NCBI RefSeq assembly: GCF_003387475.1 | Contig: NZ_QUNO01000006.1 | Coordinates: forward strand, 540,893 to 604,892 | Length of the DNA: 64,000 bases | Source: Kutzneria buriramensis | Lineage (GTDB): Bacteria > Actinomycetota > Actinomycetes > Mycobacteriales > Pseudonocardiaceae | Reading direction: 5' to 3' | In this document: positions 26,425-35,925 of the stretch, piece after piece | Layout of the letters: each line of letters starts with the position of its first letter | How positions within the stretch are numbered: position 1 is the stretch's first letter | The notes under the pieces: model-generated | Database searches by the model: none | The model's input: the letters and a program-made list of their open reading frames with translations, nothing else | Told to the model about the DNA's origin: nothing | Position numbers and translations under genes: made by a program

Positions 26425-28617
26425 TCACCGGCTCAGCCAGTCCAGCAGCTCGTGCGCGGCGTCCGCGCTGGTCAGCACGATCTCGGCGTGCTCGCGGGTC
26501 AGCACGCGCGGCGGGAACGGGCGGCGCACCAGTTGGCTGTACCGGGCGGACAGGTACGCGGCGTCCGGGCTGTCGCGGTCGGTCACCAGCAGCGTCCTGG
26601 CGATATCCCCGCCCAGCGCGGCGACCAGCGTGTCCACGAACAGCGCCTCGCTGAGCCCGTCGGCCGACTTACCGAGCCGCTCGTGCCCATAGAGGCCGAT
26701 CAGTCGGTTGCCGGTAACCAGGAGGTATCCCGGCGGCAGCCAGTTCCAGTCCTGGGCCCGGCCGGGCAGGGTCAGCGTCGGCCGGTACCAGCGGGCCGTG
26801 GGCAGCAGCGCGGCCAACCGCGCCATCACCCGGGCCAACAGCACCCGGCTGGGCGACTTCTCCCCGCTGACGTCCAGCGCCGCCGGATCGACCGCGCGGA
26901 AGGACACCGCCTCCGGCCGGGAGGCGTGGGCGACCAGCAGCTGCCCGATCCGGTCGTCCATCGGTCCCAGCGGCTCGGTCGTCCCGTCGAACCAGCGTCG
27001 CGAGCCTGACCAGATGTCGGTGTAGCACAGCCGCAGGTCCCCGCGCCCGGCCTCGCTGGCCGCCGCCACCGCGAGATACCCGGCCACGCTGACGGTCTTG
27101 GTGCCGCCAGTCACGTCCACCACCACCGGGCCACGCACCCCAGCGATCAGCGCGCCGATGGTGCGGGTCAGCGCGGGCAGCGCGGTCATGGCGATCGGCA
27201 CGAATCGGGTGGTGGCCCCAGGCGCACCCAGCGCGGCGTCCAGGTCGGTGGCCCGCACCCGGTCGCGGAACTCCGGGGTGCCCAGCACGATCACGTGCCG
27301 AGGCCGCTGCCGGTGGGCCGAGGCCACGGTGGCCAGCACGTTGCCCGACAACGTGGTGATGAGCACCGGGCCGTCCAGACCCGTGGGCAGTTCGGCGGGC
27401 GGCACGACGGCGGCCACGCTGACCAGCCCGAACCGCTGCGCCAGCAGCGGACGCAGCCGTGGCTGCCCGACACGCAGCCCGATCACCTCGGCCAGCAGGT
27501 CACGCAGGTCCGCCTCGGTGATGATGTGCGGGCCGCGCAGGGTCATGCCCGGTCCCAGCAGCAGGGTGCTCAGCTCGTCCGGGGCCGGATGCGGTCCGCC
27601 GGATTCACCCGCCTTGTCCATTATGATCGTCAGCGCCGGCCGGGTGGCGCCGCCATACACGGCACGGGCCTTCTGGTTGATCTCGCCCAGCGCGCTGGCC
27701 AGGATGCCCTGCGGGTTCCTGCGGTTCTTGCAGCTGATCGCCACCACCCGCTGGCCGTAGCGGGCCAGCACATCCAGTTCGTTCGCGTCGCCGGAGCTAG
27801 GCGCGGCCGCGGTGATCGCCTTGGTGTTGAGGTGCACCTCGTCGGGCGCGGGAATCCTGGACAGCACCAGCGGGGCGGCAGTCAGCAGCGCGCCCACGAC
27901 CAGCTCCAGCGCGGCGCCCGCGGCGTCCCCGCTGCCCAGCAGTGCACCGATGAGTTCCCGGTCCCGCTGGTCCACCGGCACCTCGGGCGGCTGCTGCCCG
28001 GTCAGCACGGCATGCGCTAGCCGGCACAGGTCACGGGCGTAGCACGGGCCGCGCTCCAGCGCGGGTGAGCACGGCGTCGGCCCCGGGGCCGACAGGTAGC
28101 CGTGCAGGCGGCGGATCGTGTCCAGGGTGAACCCCTCGGGCACGGCGCAGCGCCGGGTGGTGCCATCGTCGTGGTGCACCCGGTCGCCCGACTCGTCCCA
28201 GTAGCCGCGCAGGTCCGGCCGGTCGGCGCCGGTCACGGCCAAGTGCGCGTCGCGATGAGTCTGGGCCAGCAGCACCGACATCACCGCGGTGCCGCCGGTG
28301 TAGTCGCACGCCCACCCCGCAGGCAGTCCGGCCAGCGGCCGCAGCGCCGCGCGGATCGCGGTCACGTCCGCGGCGTCCGCGCCGACGTCCAGCAGGTGCA
28401 CGGTCAGCGCCGGGAACCATCCGCCCAGCACCGCGGCGACCCGCCGCGCGTAGTCCGCGGTGCCGCGCGGTCCGGTGGTGTGCACCAGCCACACGGTGTG
28501 CGGCCGGTGCTGACAGACCGTCAGCAGCACCGGCACCGGGTTGGTGCCCACGGTGACGGCCAGCGCCACGGCCGAGTTCCCCTCCTCCACACACACAGCA
28601 TTGAGCGTGCAGCGCAT
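26425..28617 (-). CDS. Can1-like double-CARF nuclease
   Basis: About 730 residues. Order: a first CARF domain (about 1-150; TVGTNPVPVLLTV and DYTGGTAVMSVLLA); a PD-(D/E)XK nuclease (about 230-370) with NELDVLARY followed by VVAISCKN, i.e. the D...ExK-type core as D...SCK; a second CARF (about 410-550; VLITTLSGNVLAT and VVDVTGGTKTVSVAGYL); and a C-terminal domain of about 170 residues resembling a degenerate nuclease fold. This matches the two-CARF plan of Can1, which binds one cyclic tetra-adenylate and nicks DNA. First gene of the cmr operon; TTG at 28626 is an alternative start. The promoter must lie in the 60-base divergent gap. Confidence 0.8.
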   Translation of the reverse strand: MRCTLNAVCVEEGNSAVALAVTVGTNPVPVLLTVCQHRPHTVWLVHTTGPRGTADYARRVAAVLGGWFPALTVHLLDVGADAADVTAIRAALRPLAGLPAGWACDYTGGTAVMSVLLAQTHRDAHLAVTGADRPDLRGYWDESGDRVHHDDGTTRRCAVPEGFTLDTIRRLHGYLSAPGPTPCSPALERGPCYARDLCRLAHAVLTGQQPPEVPVDQRDRELIGALLGSGDAAGAALELVVGALLTAAPLVLSRIPAPDEVHLNTKAITAAAPSSGDANELDVLARYGQRVVAISCKNRRNPQGILASALGEINQKARAVYGGATRPALTIIMDKAGESGGPHPAPDELSTLLLGPGMTLRGPHIITEADLRDLLAEVIGLRVGQPRLRPLLAQRFGLVSVAAVVPPAELPTGLDGPVLITTLSGNVLATVASAHRQRPRHVIVLGTPEFRDRVRATDLDAALGAPGATTRFVPIAMTALPALTRTIGALIAGVRGPVVVDVTGGTKTVSVAGYLAVAAASEAGRGDLRLCYTDIWSGSRRWFDGTTEPLGPMDDRIGQLLVAHASRPEAVSFRAVDPAALDVSGEKSPSRVLLARVMARLAALLPTARWYRPTLTLPGRAQDWNWLPPGYLLVTGNRLIGLYGHERLGKSADGLSEALFVDTLVAALGGDIARTLLVTDRDSPDAAYLSARYSQLVRRPFPPRVLTREHAEIVLTSADAAHELLDWLSR

Positions 28618-28679
28618 ACTCGTCAAGGGAGAAAAGTAACTAGACTGGCTCGGTCCGTTGATCTGGAGAGGACGTGTCG

Positions 28680-30662
28680 ATGCCGCTGCTGCCCGCCGTT
28701 GTGCCGGACATCCCGGAGGACCGTGCCCGGATCGTCGCCGCCCGGATCGCGCGCAAGATCGCGCCGCTGTTCGGCGTGGTCTGGCCGGACTCGCCCTTCG
28801 GGCTCACCTGGGTGTGCGACTACCCGGCCCTGACCCTGGCCGAGATCGGCCGCGGCGCGCCGCTGCCGCCCCGCTCCGGCGGTCCGGTCGCAGACCGCGC
28901 GGTCGTGGCCGGGCCGCGCCGCGCCGACGGCAAGCCGGAAAAGCTGCCCGGCGAACTGGCCAACGCCACCCTGCAACGCTTCGGCCCCGAAGCCAAGGCC
29001 GCGGTCGTGCTCACCGGAGCCAACCGGCTGCTGGCCCCGGTCACCGCCGCGATCGGGCAGGCCATGACCGTGCTGGGACCCGCGCTGCCGCCCCGGCTGC
29101 GGCTGGCCGGCTGGGCGGGCATGGTGCTGGAGGCGTTCCGCTCCCAGCCCGCGCTGTTCGCCGCGGCCATCCAGGCCCGCGCCATCCAACGAGCCATGCT
29201 CGAGGGCTGGGCGCTGCCCGTGCCGCGCACGCTGTCCGGCCGACCCTTCGCCCGCTGCGAGATCGGCGCCACACCCGGCGCGGGCTGGGTGGCGGGCAGC
29301 CCGCTCAGCCCGGTGGACCTGGATGTCGTGGACCACACGCTGCCCGCTCTAGACCGGCCCACCGGTCACGACACGCTGGCCAGCCAGTCGCTGGGCTGGC
29401 TGGCCGCGTTCGGCACGGCCCACGGCGACGGCTACCTCTGGCTCAGCGAGACCAGCCCCGGGCACCGGGTGGTCGAGGCGTTCGTACCGCAGGGCCAGGC
29501 CGTGCAGAGCTATCTCGACGCGGTGCTCCCCGCGCGCCCACCGGACAGGCCGCCATTGCCCGAGCTGCCAAGCCTCGGTGTGCTGACCGGGCTGGATGTG
29601 CTGGGCCGGCGGGCAGTGATCATCGGCCTCACCGCAGTCATCCGCCAGATCCGCCGCGAGCCGGACGTGAGCGCCGACGCCCTAGCCGCGGCCCCGGCTG
29701 CCATGGATTCCCTGGCCGGGCTCGCCGAGGCCGGGCTGGGTGCCACCGACCCGGTGACGCTGATCACCCGGTGCCGGGCGGCCGACCTCCGGCTGGAGAC
29801 GGTGCAGGCGGAGTCGGCCCAGGGCCTGGACGGCGCGTGCGCGGTATTGCGGCAAGCCCTAGACCGCTGCCACCGCGCCCACCGCGCGCGGAAGCTGGAC
29901 CGAGGCACACTGGCCGAGCTTGTGTACGCGGCCAACGTCGAGATCAACGCCGTTCGACGGCTCACAGCCCTCCAGCCGGCAGCCGCACCCGATCCCGTCG
30001 AGCTCAACGCGTGGCTGCGCCGTTCCTGGACCGGCTGGCTGGCCCTGGTCGATATCGCGCCGGGCCGGCTGGATGCCGAGGACGCGGCTGTGGCCCAGCA
30101 GGCCGGCTACCACCTCAGCGCCTTCGCCAGCTATCTGGCGGGCCAGCATGACGAGGACAGCCTGCATACCGCCGCGCGGCTGTTCGAGAACGCCGTACTG
30201 CCCGCACGACGCCGGCGGCACGAGCGCACCGGCGTGTTCCAGCCGCTGCGTGAATCCCTGCAGACCGCGTCCCGTGCGACGACCACGCTCGCCGCACGGG
30301 CAGCCGCTGCGGGCGAGATCGACCAGGCACGGCGCTGGGCGGCGCTGGGCCACCGCTGGATCGGCGCTGCCCTGGCCGGTCCCGGCGTGCGGGAACTGCT
30401 GGCCAGCTCCAGCGAGATCGCCGCCCGCCTGGCGCTGCTGGCCGCCCCCGCGCTGCTGGCCGCCGTCGAGTATTCGGTGCCCGGCGCGGGCCTGGCCGAG
30501 ATCGACGAGGCTTCCCGACTGGCCGCTGTGGCCCAGCGCTTCGCCGCGCAGGCGGCGCCGGACGGCCAGTACGCCCGCCAGCCGGAGATCGACGCGATCA
30601 TCCGGCACGCCGCTGAACTGCGTGACCGTCACGAACGCGGTGTCCGTCATGGCCTGGCATGA
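28680..30662 (+). CDS. Large helical protein divergent from the cmr operon, unknown family
   Basis: 660 residues; GGAGAGG lies about 8 bases before the ATG at 28680 (GTG 28674 also in frame). No motif, signal peptide or membrane segment is recognised. The protein is almost entirely Ala/Leu/Arg-rich helices. A middle part (FARCEIGATPGAGWV, then ASQSLGWLAAFGTAHGDGY) is Gly-rich and may be a small beta domain. It shares a 60-base intergenic region with the Can1-like gene, so co-regulation with the CRISPR effector is likely. Could be a regulator, inhibitor or extra effector. Confidence 0.75.
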   Translation: MPLLPAVVPDIPEDRARIVAARIARKIAPLFGVVWPDSPFGLTWVCDYPALTLAEIGRGAPLPPRSGGPVADRAVVAGPRRADGKPEKLPGELANATLQRFGPEAKAAVVLTGANRLLAPVTAAIGQAMTVLGPALPPRLRLAGWAGMVLEAFRSQPALFAAAIQARAIQRAMLEGWALPVPRTLSGRPFARCEIGATPGAGWVAGSPLSPVDLDVVDHTLPALDRPTGHDTLASQSLGWLAAFGTAHGDGYLWLSETSPGHRVVEAFVPQGQAVQSYLDAVLPARPPDRPPLPELPSLGVLTGLDVLGRRAVIIGLTAVIRQIRREPDVSADALAAAPAAMDSLAGLAEAGLGATDPVTLITRCRAADLRLETVQAESAQGLDGACAVLRQALDRCHRAHRARKLDRGTLAELVYAANVEINAVRRLTALQPAAAPDPVELNAWLRRSWTGWLALVDIAPGRLDAEDAAVAQQAGYHLSAFASYLAGQHDEDSLHTAARLFENAVLPARRRRHERTGVFQPLRESLQTASRATTTLAARAAAAGEIDQARRWAALGHRWIGAALAGPGVRELLASSSEIAARLALLAAPALLAAVEYSVPGAGLAEIDEASRLAAVAQRFAAQAAPDGQYARQPEIDAIIRHAAELRDRHERGVRHGLA

Positions 30663-31512
30663 GCAACCTGAACTGCCGCGGCCGCGGCGAAGAAGATGAC
30701 CGCTGACCCAGCCCGCCGGGTGACCCCGCGCGCCAGCGGGTCACCCGGCCCGACCACCTCCGGCCCGCCCGGCTCACCACGCACCGGTGTTGATCCCAGT
30801 GCCGGCCGGTGTGCTCGCCGCCCAGCCGGCGGGCCAGGGCCGGATCATCGGCCGACGCCGGCCAGTCCTGGGCGTTGGCCTCGTTGAGCAGCAACAGCGC
30901 CACGTACCGGCGCGGCTGCGTCAGCCGCCAGGACTCCAAGCCCTCCCGGCACCAGGCGCGCACCAGGACAAACGGGTCCCTGCACGCGTCATAGCTCCAG
31001 TACCCGCGCACCGCGGCCAGCGGGCCGCGGTGCGCGACCGCACGCAGCCCGTCCAGCATCCGCTCCAGCCACACGTCGTCCACCACGATCCGGTGCCCCG
31101 CGACCGGCAGAACCGAGTGATACCCCACGGCCAGCACGGTGCACACCACCAGCGCCCGACCCGCCGCCGGCACGTCCGGCAGGAAGGAAGCCGCAGCCAG
31201 CCACCGCTCCGGCCTGGCCACCAGCCCGGCCTGACGCAACCGCGCGCGCACACTGTCCCGGTAGGTATTACCCGCCACCGCGGCCACATAGCCCGGAGCC
31301 CAGCCTGTGGGCCGCAGCCGCCGGTAGCGGGCCAACACGTCCACGTAGACCGCGGATACCAGGTCGGCACACACCGCGCAGTCCCGCTCGCGGCCGGCGC
31401 AGCCGCGGCCGCGGTGCACATTACGTTTCGCGCCGGTCAAACCGCGCGACACCGCCTCCCGAAACGCCAGGCCATCCCGTTCCGGGCACAACAACAACCC
31501 GCCCGTGGTCAT
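30598..31512 (-). CDS. Cys-containing, possibly sigma-like protein
   Basis: 304 residues from the ATG at 31512, which has GGAGGG at ideal spacing. The frame stays open to 31629 without a better start. A Cys cluster (GCAGRERDCAVC) precedes ADLVSAVYVDVLARYRRLRP and PGYVAAVAGNTYRDSVRARL, a layout reminiscent of sigma-70 region 2 followed by a linker. Similarity is weak. The last 60 codons overlap the 3' end of the convergent gene by 65 bases and look out of frame, so the real stop may have been lost to a frameshift. Confidence 0.55.
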   Translation of the reverse strand: MTTGGLLLCPERDGLAFREAVSRGLTGAKRNVHRGRGCAGRERDCAVCADLVSAVYVDVLARYRRLRPTGWAPGYVAAVAGNTYRDSVRARLRQAGLVARPERWLAAASFLPDVPAAGRALVVCTVLAVGYHSVLPVAGHRIVVDDVWLERMLDGLRAVAHRGPLAAVRGYWSYDACRDPFVLVRAWCREGLESWRLTQPRRYVALLLLNEANAQDWPASADDPALARRLGGEHTGRHWDQHRCVVSRAGRRWSGRVTRWRAGSPGGLGQRSSSSPRPRQFRLLMPGHDGHRVRDGHAVQRRAG

Positions 31513-31954
31513 CACGGAGTCCCTCCACCAGGACCGCGGCCAATCCGCAGCCGGACCAGCCACCTGATGCTCAGGGCTCCACACATGAGCGATTGCCCCG
31601 CCAGTCTCACACAAGCGGGCAACCATCACCAGATCCGATGGGCTCCGGGCTGCCCGTCAGTCCCTCAAGAAGAACCGTACCGTCGCACACGGGTAAGCAG
31701 TCGCACTGTCCACTGGCCACCAAGGACCGACAAATGGCACGGGCCAGCTTCTCAGCACGCCCGCCGCGCTATTCCGGTGCCAAATGGTCGCAAACAGCGG
31801 GAAAGGAAGACTACAAAATTCCCGACGGGTTCCCTTTGGGTTACTTCTCAGCGAGTGAGGGTCTTGCCGCCCACGTCGCGGGCAGCAAGACTCGATGACA
31901 TGATTTCGGTTGCTACCGGTAGTACTCGCGCTAACCGAATTGCCGCCATTCATG
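31513..31954. other. Gene-free stretch left of array B1
   Basis: No supported gene. A decayed repeat half (GATTTCGGTTGCTACC) is visible at about 31901-31916, showing that the array once extended further left. Confidence 0.4.
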
Positions 31955-32273
31955 TTTTCCATATACCCTTGGGCATGCTTTCGGTTTCCTCCCGCGCTGG
32001 AGAACACCTTAACCCTGCCCAAAGACGTTTCCGTACGCCCTCGAGCGCGGTTTCAATTGCCACTGGGACGTCGACATCAACAAGTTCACCCTCACATTTC
32101 TATACACCCTTGGGTGTGGTTTCGATTGCCACTGCCCGACAGCAAGCAGTTCGGCATGGTGTTTCTACACGCCCTTGGGCGTAGTTTTGGGCGCGTCCAC
32201 CACGTTCGACGACTTCGACATCGACTACAACCGGTAGTTTCTGTACGCCCTTGGGCGTAGTTTCGGGTGCCAC
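31955..32273 (-). CRISPR. CRISPR array B1 (class B repeat, 5 repeats)
   Basis: Repeats at about 31955, 32027, 32096, 32161 and 32237, with spacers of roughly 32-40 bases. The class B repeat starts GTTTCTATACGCCCTTGGGC and ends TTCGGTTGCCAC. ACGCCC-TT-GGGCGT is a perfect 6-bp hairpin. Most copies here have several substitutions. The leader follows at 32274. Confidence 0.9.
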
Positions 32274-32395
32274 CCTGCCCGAACAAGCACGATAACTCTA
32301 CGTCGCCGCCCATGGCAGGAGAAACTTAGCGCGCACGCTGCGACACGCCATGAGTACGCTTCCGAACCTCTCGGCGCGTCGCTCCACGCTCCAGG
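32274..32395 (-). promoter_or_regulatory. CRISPR leader, class B (copy 1)
   Basis: Begins CCTGCCCGAACAAGCACGA and contains the block TGCGACACGCCATGAGT...CTCTCGGCG shared by all five class B leaders. The inverted-repeat arm on the right is mutated (GGCGCGTCGC). Confidence 0.8.
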
Positions 32396-33156
32396 TTCCA
32401 AACCTGCGCCTGACATGGTTTCGGTTGCTACCAGCCCTAAGCTTGGGCCATCACCAACGGTCATAAGTTTCTATACACGCTTGGATGTGATTTCGGTTGC
32501 CGCCGCCGACCTGATCGACCCAAACGGAGCCGCACGATGGTTTCTATGCACCCTTGGGCGTAATTTCGGTTGCCACGGGTTGTCCCACTCTGACATCGGT
32601 CGGCGACTCGGTTTCTACACGCCCTCAAACGTAACCCCGATTGCCTCTTCGACTACGAGCCGGCCAACCACCCAAGCAACAACGTTTCTATACATCCTCA
32701 AGCGTGACCCCGGTTGCCACTTATGCCTTCCGTGCTCACACAACCGACCGATCGAAGTTTCTATACGCCCTCAGACGTGCCCCCGATTGCCACCGACGAG
32801 CGGGATGTCTCTCGGATCCGCACCTACCTGTTTCTGTAAACCCTTGGGCGTAACTTCGGTTGCCACGGCTCCCTGGGCACCTGGAAGATCATCGGGCCGC
32901 CGTGGTTTCTGTACGCCGTTGCGCGTGACTTCGGTTGCGACCACCGTGCCGACTACCCCAACAGTCCCGGGAGGACGTTTCTGCACGCCCTTGGGCGCGA
33001 CTTTGGTTGCCATCTGCGTGGACAGTCCACTTACGACAGTGATCATCGCAGTTTATATACGCCCCGGGCGTGGTTTCGGTTGCCGCCTAGGTGCGATCAG
33101 CAGCAGGCTAGCACATACTCGTTTCCGTACGCCCTTGGGCGTGGCTTCGGTTGCAC
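32396..33156 (-). CRISPR. CRISPR array B2 (class B, about 11 repeats)
   Basis: Repeats start at about 32396 (very degenerate), 32467, 32540, 32611, 32684, 32757, 32830, 32905, 32977, 33051 and 33121. Nearly all carry changes, and two (33051, 33121) are one base short. This array is clearly decaying. The leader follows at 33157. Confidence 0.92.
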
Positions 33157-33300
33157 CCTGCCTGAACAGGAACGATAGCCCCCGCGGCCACCTGTGGCGA
33201 GAGAAACTTAGCGCACAGGCTGCGACACGCGACGAGCGCGCTTCCGAGCCTCTCGGCGTGTCGCCCTACGCTCAGGGTTCCAAACCACCGTCTGACATGA
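33157..33300 (-). promoter_or_regulatory. CRISPR leader, class B (copy 2)
   Basis: Same conserved blocks as the other class B leaders. The left inverted-repeat arm is changed (GCGACACGCG), so only part of the palindrome remains. Confidence 0.8.
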
Positions 33301-33461
33301 CACGGTATGGGCGATCCGAAACGGGTTGTGGTGGTCCGGCGCAGCGGTCGTGTGTCGCCTGCTGGGATTGACCCGATTCGACGGACAGGGTCGATATGTG
33401 GTCAGGCTACCTCAAGCTGAGGAGTAGCCACCCGCGTGGCTTCGTAGGCCGCGGGGCTGAA

Positions 33462-34915
33462 GGGGCGGATTCAATCGGTGGACGCAACACCAGTGTTTTG
33501 GACTGATCGTAGATGATCGTCGAGGGCTTCGGCGGGTGTCTTCCAGCCAAGTGTCTTGCGGGGCCTCGAGTTGAGAGTGGCAGCGACCGCGGCGAGGTCC
33601 TCAGCGCTCCAGCGGGACAGGTCGGTGCCCTTCGGGAAGTACTGGCGCAGCAGTCCGTTCGTGTTCTCGTTCGTGCCACGCTGCCACGGGGAATGCGGGT
33701 CGGCGAAGTAGACGGGCAGCCCGGTCTCGACGGTGAACTGGGCGTGCGCGGACAACTCCTTGCCGCGGTCCCAGGTCAACGACCGACGCAACTGCTCGGG
33801 AAGCTCGGTGACGGTCTTCGCGAGGGCGCCCGCCATCGTGACCGCGCCGTAGCCGGCCAGCGCCGGGCCGTTCTTCGTGCGCGGGATGACACCCCAGCCT
33901 TCTTCCCGGGGCAGGTGCACGAGCATCGTGAACCGGGTCGTTCGCTCGACCAGGGTGCCGGTCGCGGAGCGCTGCAGTCCGATGACCAGGTCGCCTTCCC
34001 AGTGCCCAGGCACGTCGCAGTCGTCGGCTTCGGCTGGGCGCTGGCTGATCAGGACCTCCGGGGTGACGTGCGCCCATGCCTTCTGCCTCGACCTGGCACG
34101 CGGGACCCGTAGAGCCCGGCCGGTGCGCAGACAGGCGACGAGCTCGCGGTTGAGGGCGCCGCGGCCCTGCACGTAGAGGGCCTGGTAGATCGCCTCGTGG
34201 CTGATCCGCATGGACTCATCATCCGGGAAGTCGACCGGAAGCCGGTTCGCGATCTGCTCCGGGCTCCACGCCGTCGCCCAGGCCCGGTCACCGCGATGCG
34301 GCTTGTTGCGGCCTTTCCACGCCGGACCGTCAGGACCGATCACGGCGCCGCCGGCGTCGTGGATCTCACCGGACAGGCGCTGCTGGACGTAGTCACGCAG
34401 CCGCTCGTTGACGACGAGTTTGGCAACCTTGGGACGCTTCGCGCGCCGTTCGGCATGCCATTGCGCGGTCGAGGCTTTGTAGTCAACGCCGTAGGTCCGG
34501 GTCGAGGCGTTGCGGCGCAGTTCCCGGGAAATCGTCGAGGGATGCCGGCCAACCCGCCGGGCGATCGCGCGCACGCCGAGGCCTTGAGCGCGCAGCAGCG
34601 CGATGTCCTCGCGCTCGATGAACGACAAGTACCGGCCAGAGACCGTTGTGGACAGTTGCGGGTTCACTCCGCCAGCGTGACGGAACCACCGATAGCCGAC
34701 CGGAGCCGACACGCCAGCCGTCTCCGATGCCTCGTCGGTCAGGACGCCGGTAGCGATCGCGGCCCAAAACCTGACACGGTCTTCGCGCCACGCCACCGTT
34801 GGACGCCCGGGCGACGGCATCTGCCCCCGGTACTCACGAACCTGCTTCTGCTTCGGTCCGGCCATTCCACACCCCTGATGTCGAGGTGTTGCCACGACCA
34901 GTTGAATCCGCCCCC
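33462..34915 (-). mobile_element. IS30-family insertion sequence
   Basis: Imperfect terminal inverted repeats of about 29 bases: the left end starts GGGGCGGATTCAATCGG, and the right end read on the minus strand starts GGGGGCGGATTCAACTGG. Both continue to GCAACAC. The element carries one IS30-type transposase gene whose 3' end lies within the left repeat. It is inserted just right of the class B leader of array B2. Target duplication was not resolved. Confidence 0.85.
33471..34865 (-). CDS. IS30-family transposase
   Basis: 464 residues from the ATG at 34865 (MAGPKQKQ). An N-terminal HTH (LRAQGLGVRAIARRVGRHPS and TISRELRR) is followed by the DDE integrase core: GHWEGDLVIG (first Asp), LTWDRGKEL (second Asp) and SPWQRGTNENTNGLLRQYFP, holding the catalytic Glu. 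All catalytic residues appear present and the frame is intact, so the element may be active or recent. Confidence 0.95.
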   Translation of the reverse strand: MAGPKQKQVREYRGQMPSPGRPTVAWREDRVRFWAAIATGVLTDEASETAGVSAPVGYRWFRHAGGVNPQLSTTVSGRYLSFIEREDIALLRAQGLGVRAIARRVGRHPSTISRELRRNASTRTYGVDYKASTAQWHAERRAKRPKVAKLVVNERLRDYVQQRLSGEIHDAGGAVIGPDGPAWKGRNKPHRGDRAWATAWSPEQIANRLPVDFPDDESMRISHEAIYQALYVQGRGALNRELVACLRTGRALRVPRARSRQKAWAHVTPEVLISQRPAEADDCDVPGHWEGDLVIGLQRSATGTLVERTTRFTMLVHLPREEGWGVIPRTKNGPALAGYGAVTMAGALAKTVTELPEQLRRSLTWDRGKELSAHAQFTVETGLPVYFADPHSPWQRGTNENTNGLLRQYFPKGTDLSRWSAEDLAAVAATLNSRPRKTLGWKTPAEALDDHLRSVQNTGVASTD

Positions 34916-35096
34916 GATGGGATGATGATCAGCGCAACGCCTCCGGCTTGGCGGGGTGCCGCGGCAATGGTTTCCGGCGCGGCGTACGGAGAGCGCCAGG
35001 TTGGTCAAGGATCGCCAATGGGAGACGTAGTGCCCCATCTCCTCGATGTGGGACGACCGAACCCGAAGGTTGTCACTGAGCAGATGAGGGTGATGT

Positions 35097-35699
35097 ATGG
35101 GACACAGCGATCCGGACGACACCAAGCTGGCGTTCGCGACGAACGAGATGTCCGGCGCTATCACGGGGGCGGTGCAGGCCGGTGTCGTGCAGAACATCCA
35201 CTTCCACACTGGGTGCGCGCACAGCGACCTGACGCCGCAGTTCGAGGTCCGGAGCGTTCCCAACAGCGACGACGAGACCATGTACGTGTGGTTCACGTTG
35301 GTCGGGCCGGGGGCGCTTGACCGGTTGGATGAGGTGGTCGTCAGCGTCCGGGATGAACTGCGGCTCGCGCCTAACACGATCACCGGCAGGGCACCTGAGG
35401 ATGAGGTCCGGAACGTGGTGCGGGGAGCGCGGCGTTTCCGTCCTGGCGTGGACAAGGCCGACCGGTTCGGCCGGGCCGCGACCGTGCCGTACCCGTTGGA
35501 GATGGGTGACCGGACCCGGTTGTACCTGGAGCGGACCTTCCCACCGGCGTGGACGGGTTCCAACGTCCAGTGGTGGCGACGCCAGCACGCCCGTTCGCCG
35601 CTCCGGCTGCGGTTCACGTGCCGCCGGGACGGGCTCGGAGTCGGGTTGTGGCGGATCCCAGTGGACATCGAGGCGCCTGTGGCAGTCGACGGGCGGTAG
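35097..35699 (+). CDS. Hypothetical protein with VQAG-type N-terminus, 200 aa
   Basis: The ATG at 35097 has GAGGGTG upstream. The N-terminus (EMSGAITGAVQAGVVQNIHFHTG) shows the Gly/Val-rich pattern also seen in the NB-ARC protein at 6759 and in many actinobacterial conflict proteins. The remainder is beta-rich (MYVWFTLVGPG; LRLRFTCRRDGLGVG) with Trp pairs. No catalytic motif or membrane segment. It lies between the IS30 element and the decayed RAMP gene; function unknown. Confidence 0.6.
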   Translation: MGHSDPDDTKLAFATNEMSGAITGAVQAGVVQNIHFHTGCAHSDLTPQFEVRSVPNSDDETMYVWFTLVGPGALDRLDEVVVSVRDELRLAPNTITGRAPEDEVRNVVRGARRFRPGVDKADRFGRAATVPYPLEMGDRTRLYLERTFPPAWTGSNVQWWRRQHARSPLRLRFTCRRDGLGVGLWRIPVDIEAPVAVDGR

Positions 35700-35925
35700 T
35701 GGCGGCAACAAGGTGCGGGCGGCCACGTGAACTGCGCCCCGGCTGCTGCAGTTGTTGCGGCGGCGGTGGTCGGGTGCGGGGTCGGATGCGTCACGCCGTC
35801 CGACCCAATTCCCCTCGTTCGGTCGCGATCGCGGGGATGCCGTCATTCGAACACCACCTCCCGCACCGCAGCGGCAAGAACGCTTTGGGTTTCGTAGGAC
35901 AGCCCGAGTCGATTCCAGTGGAAGA

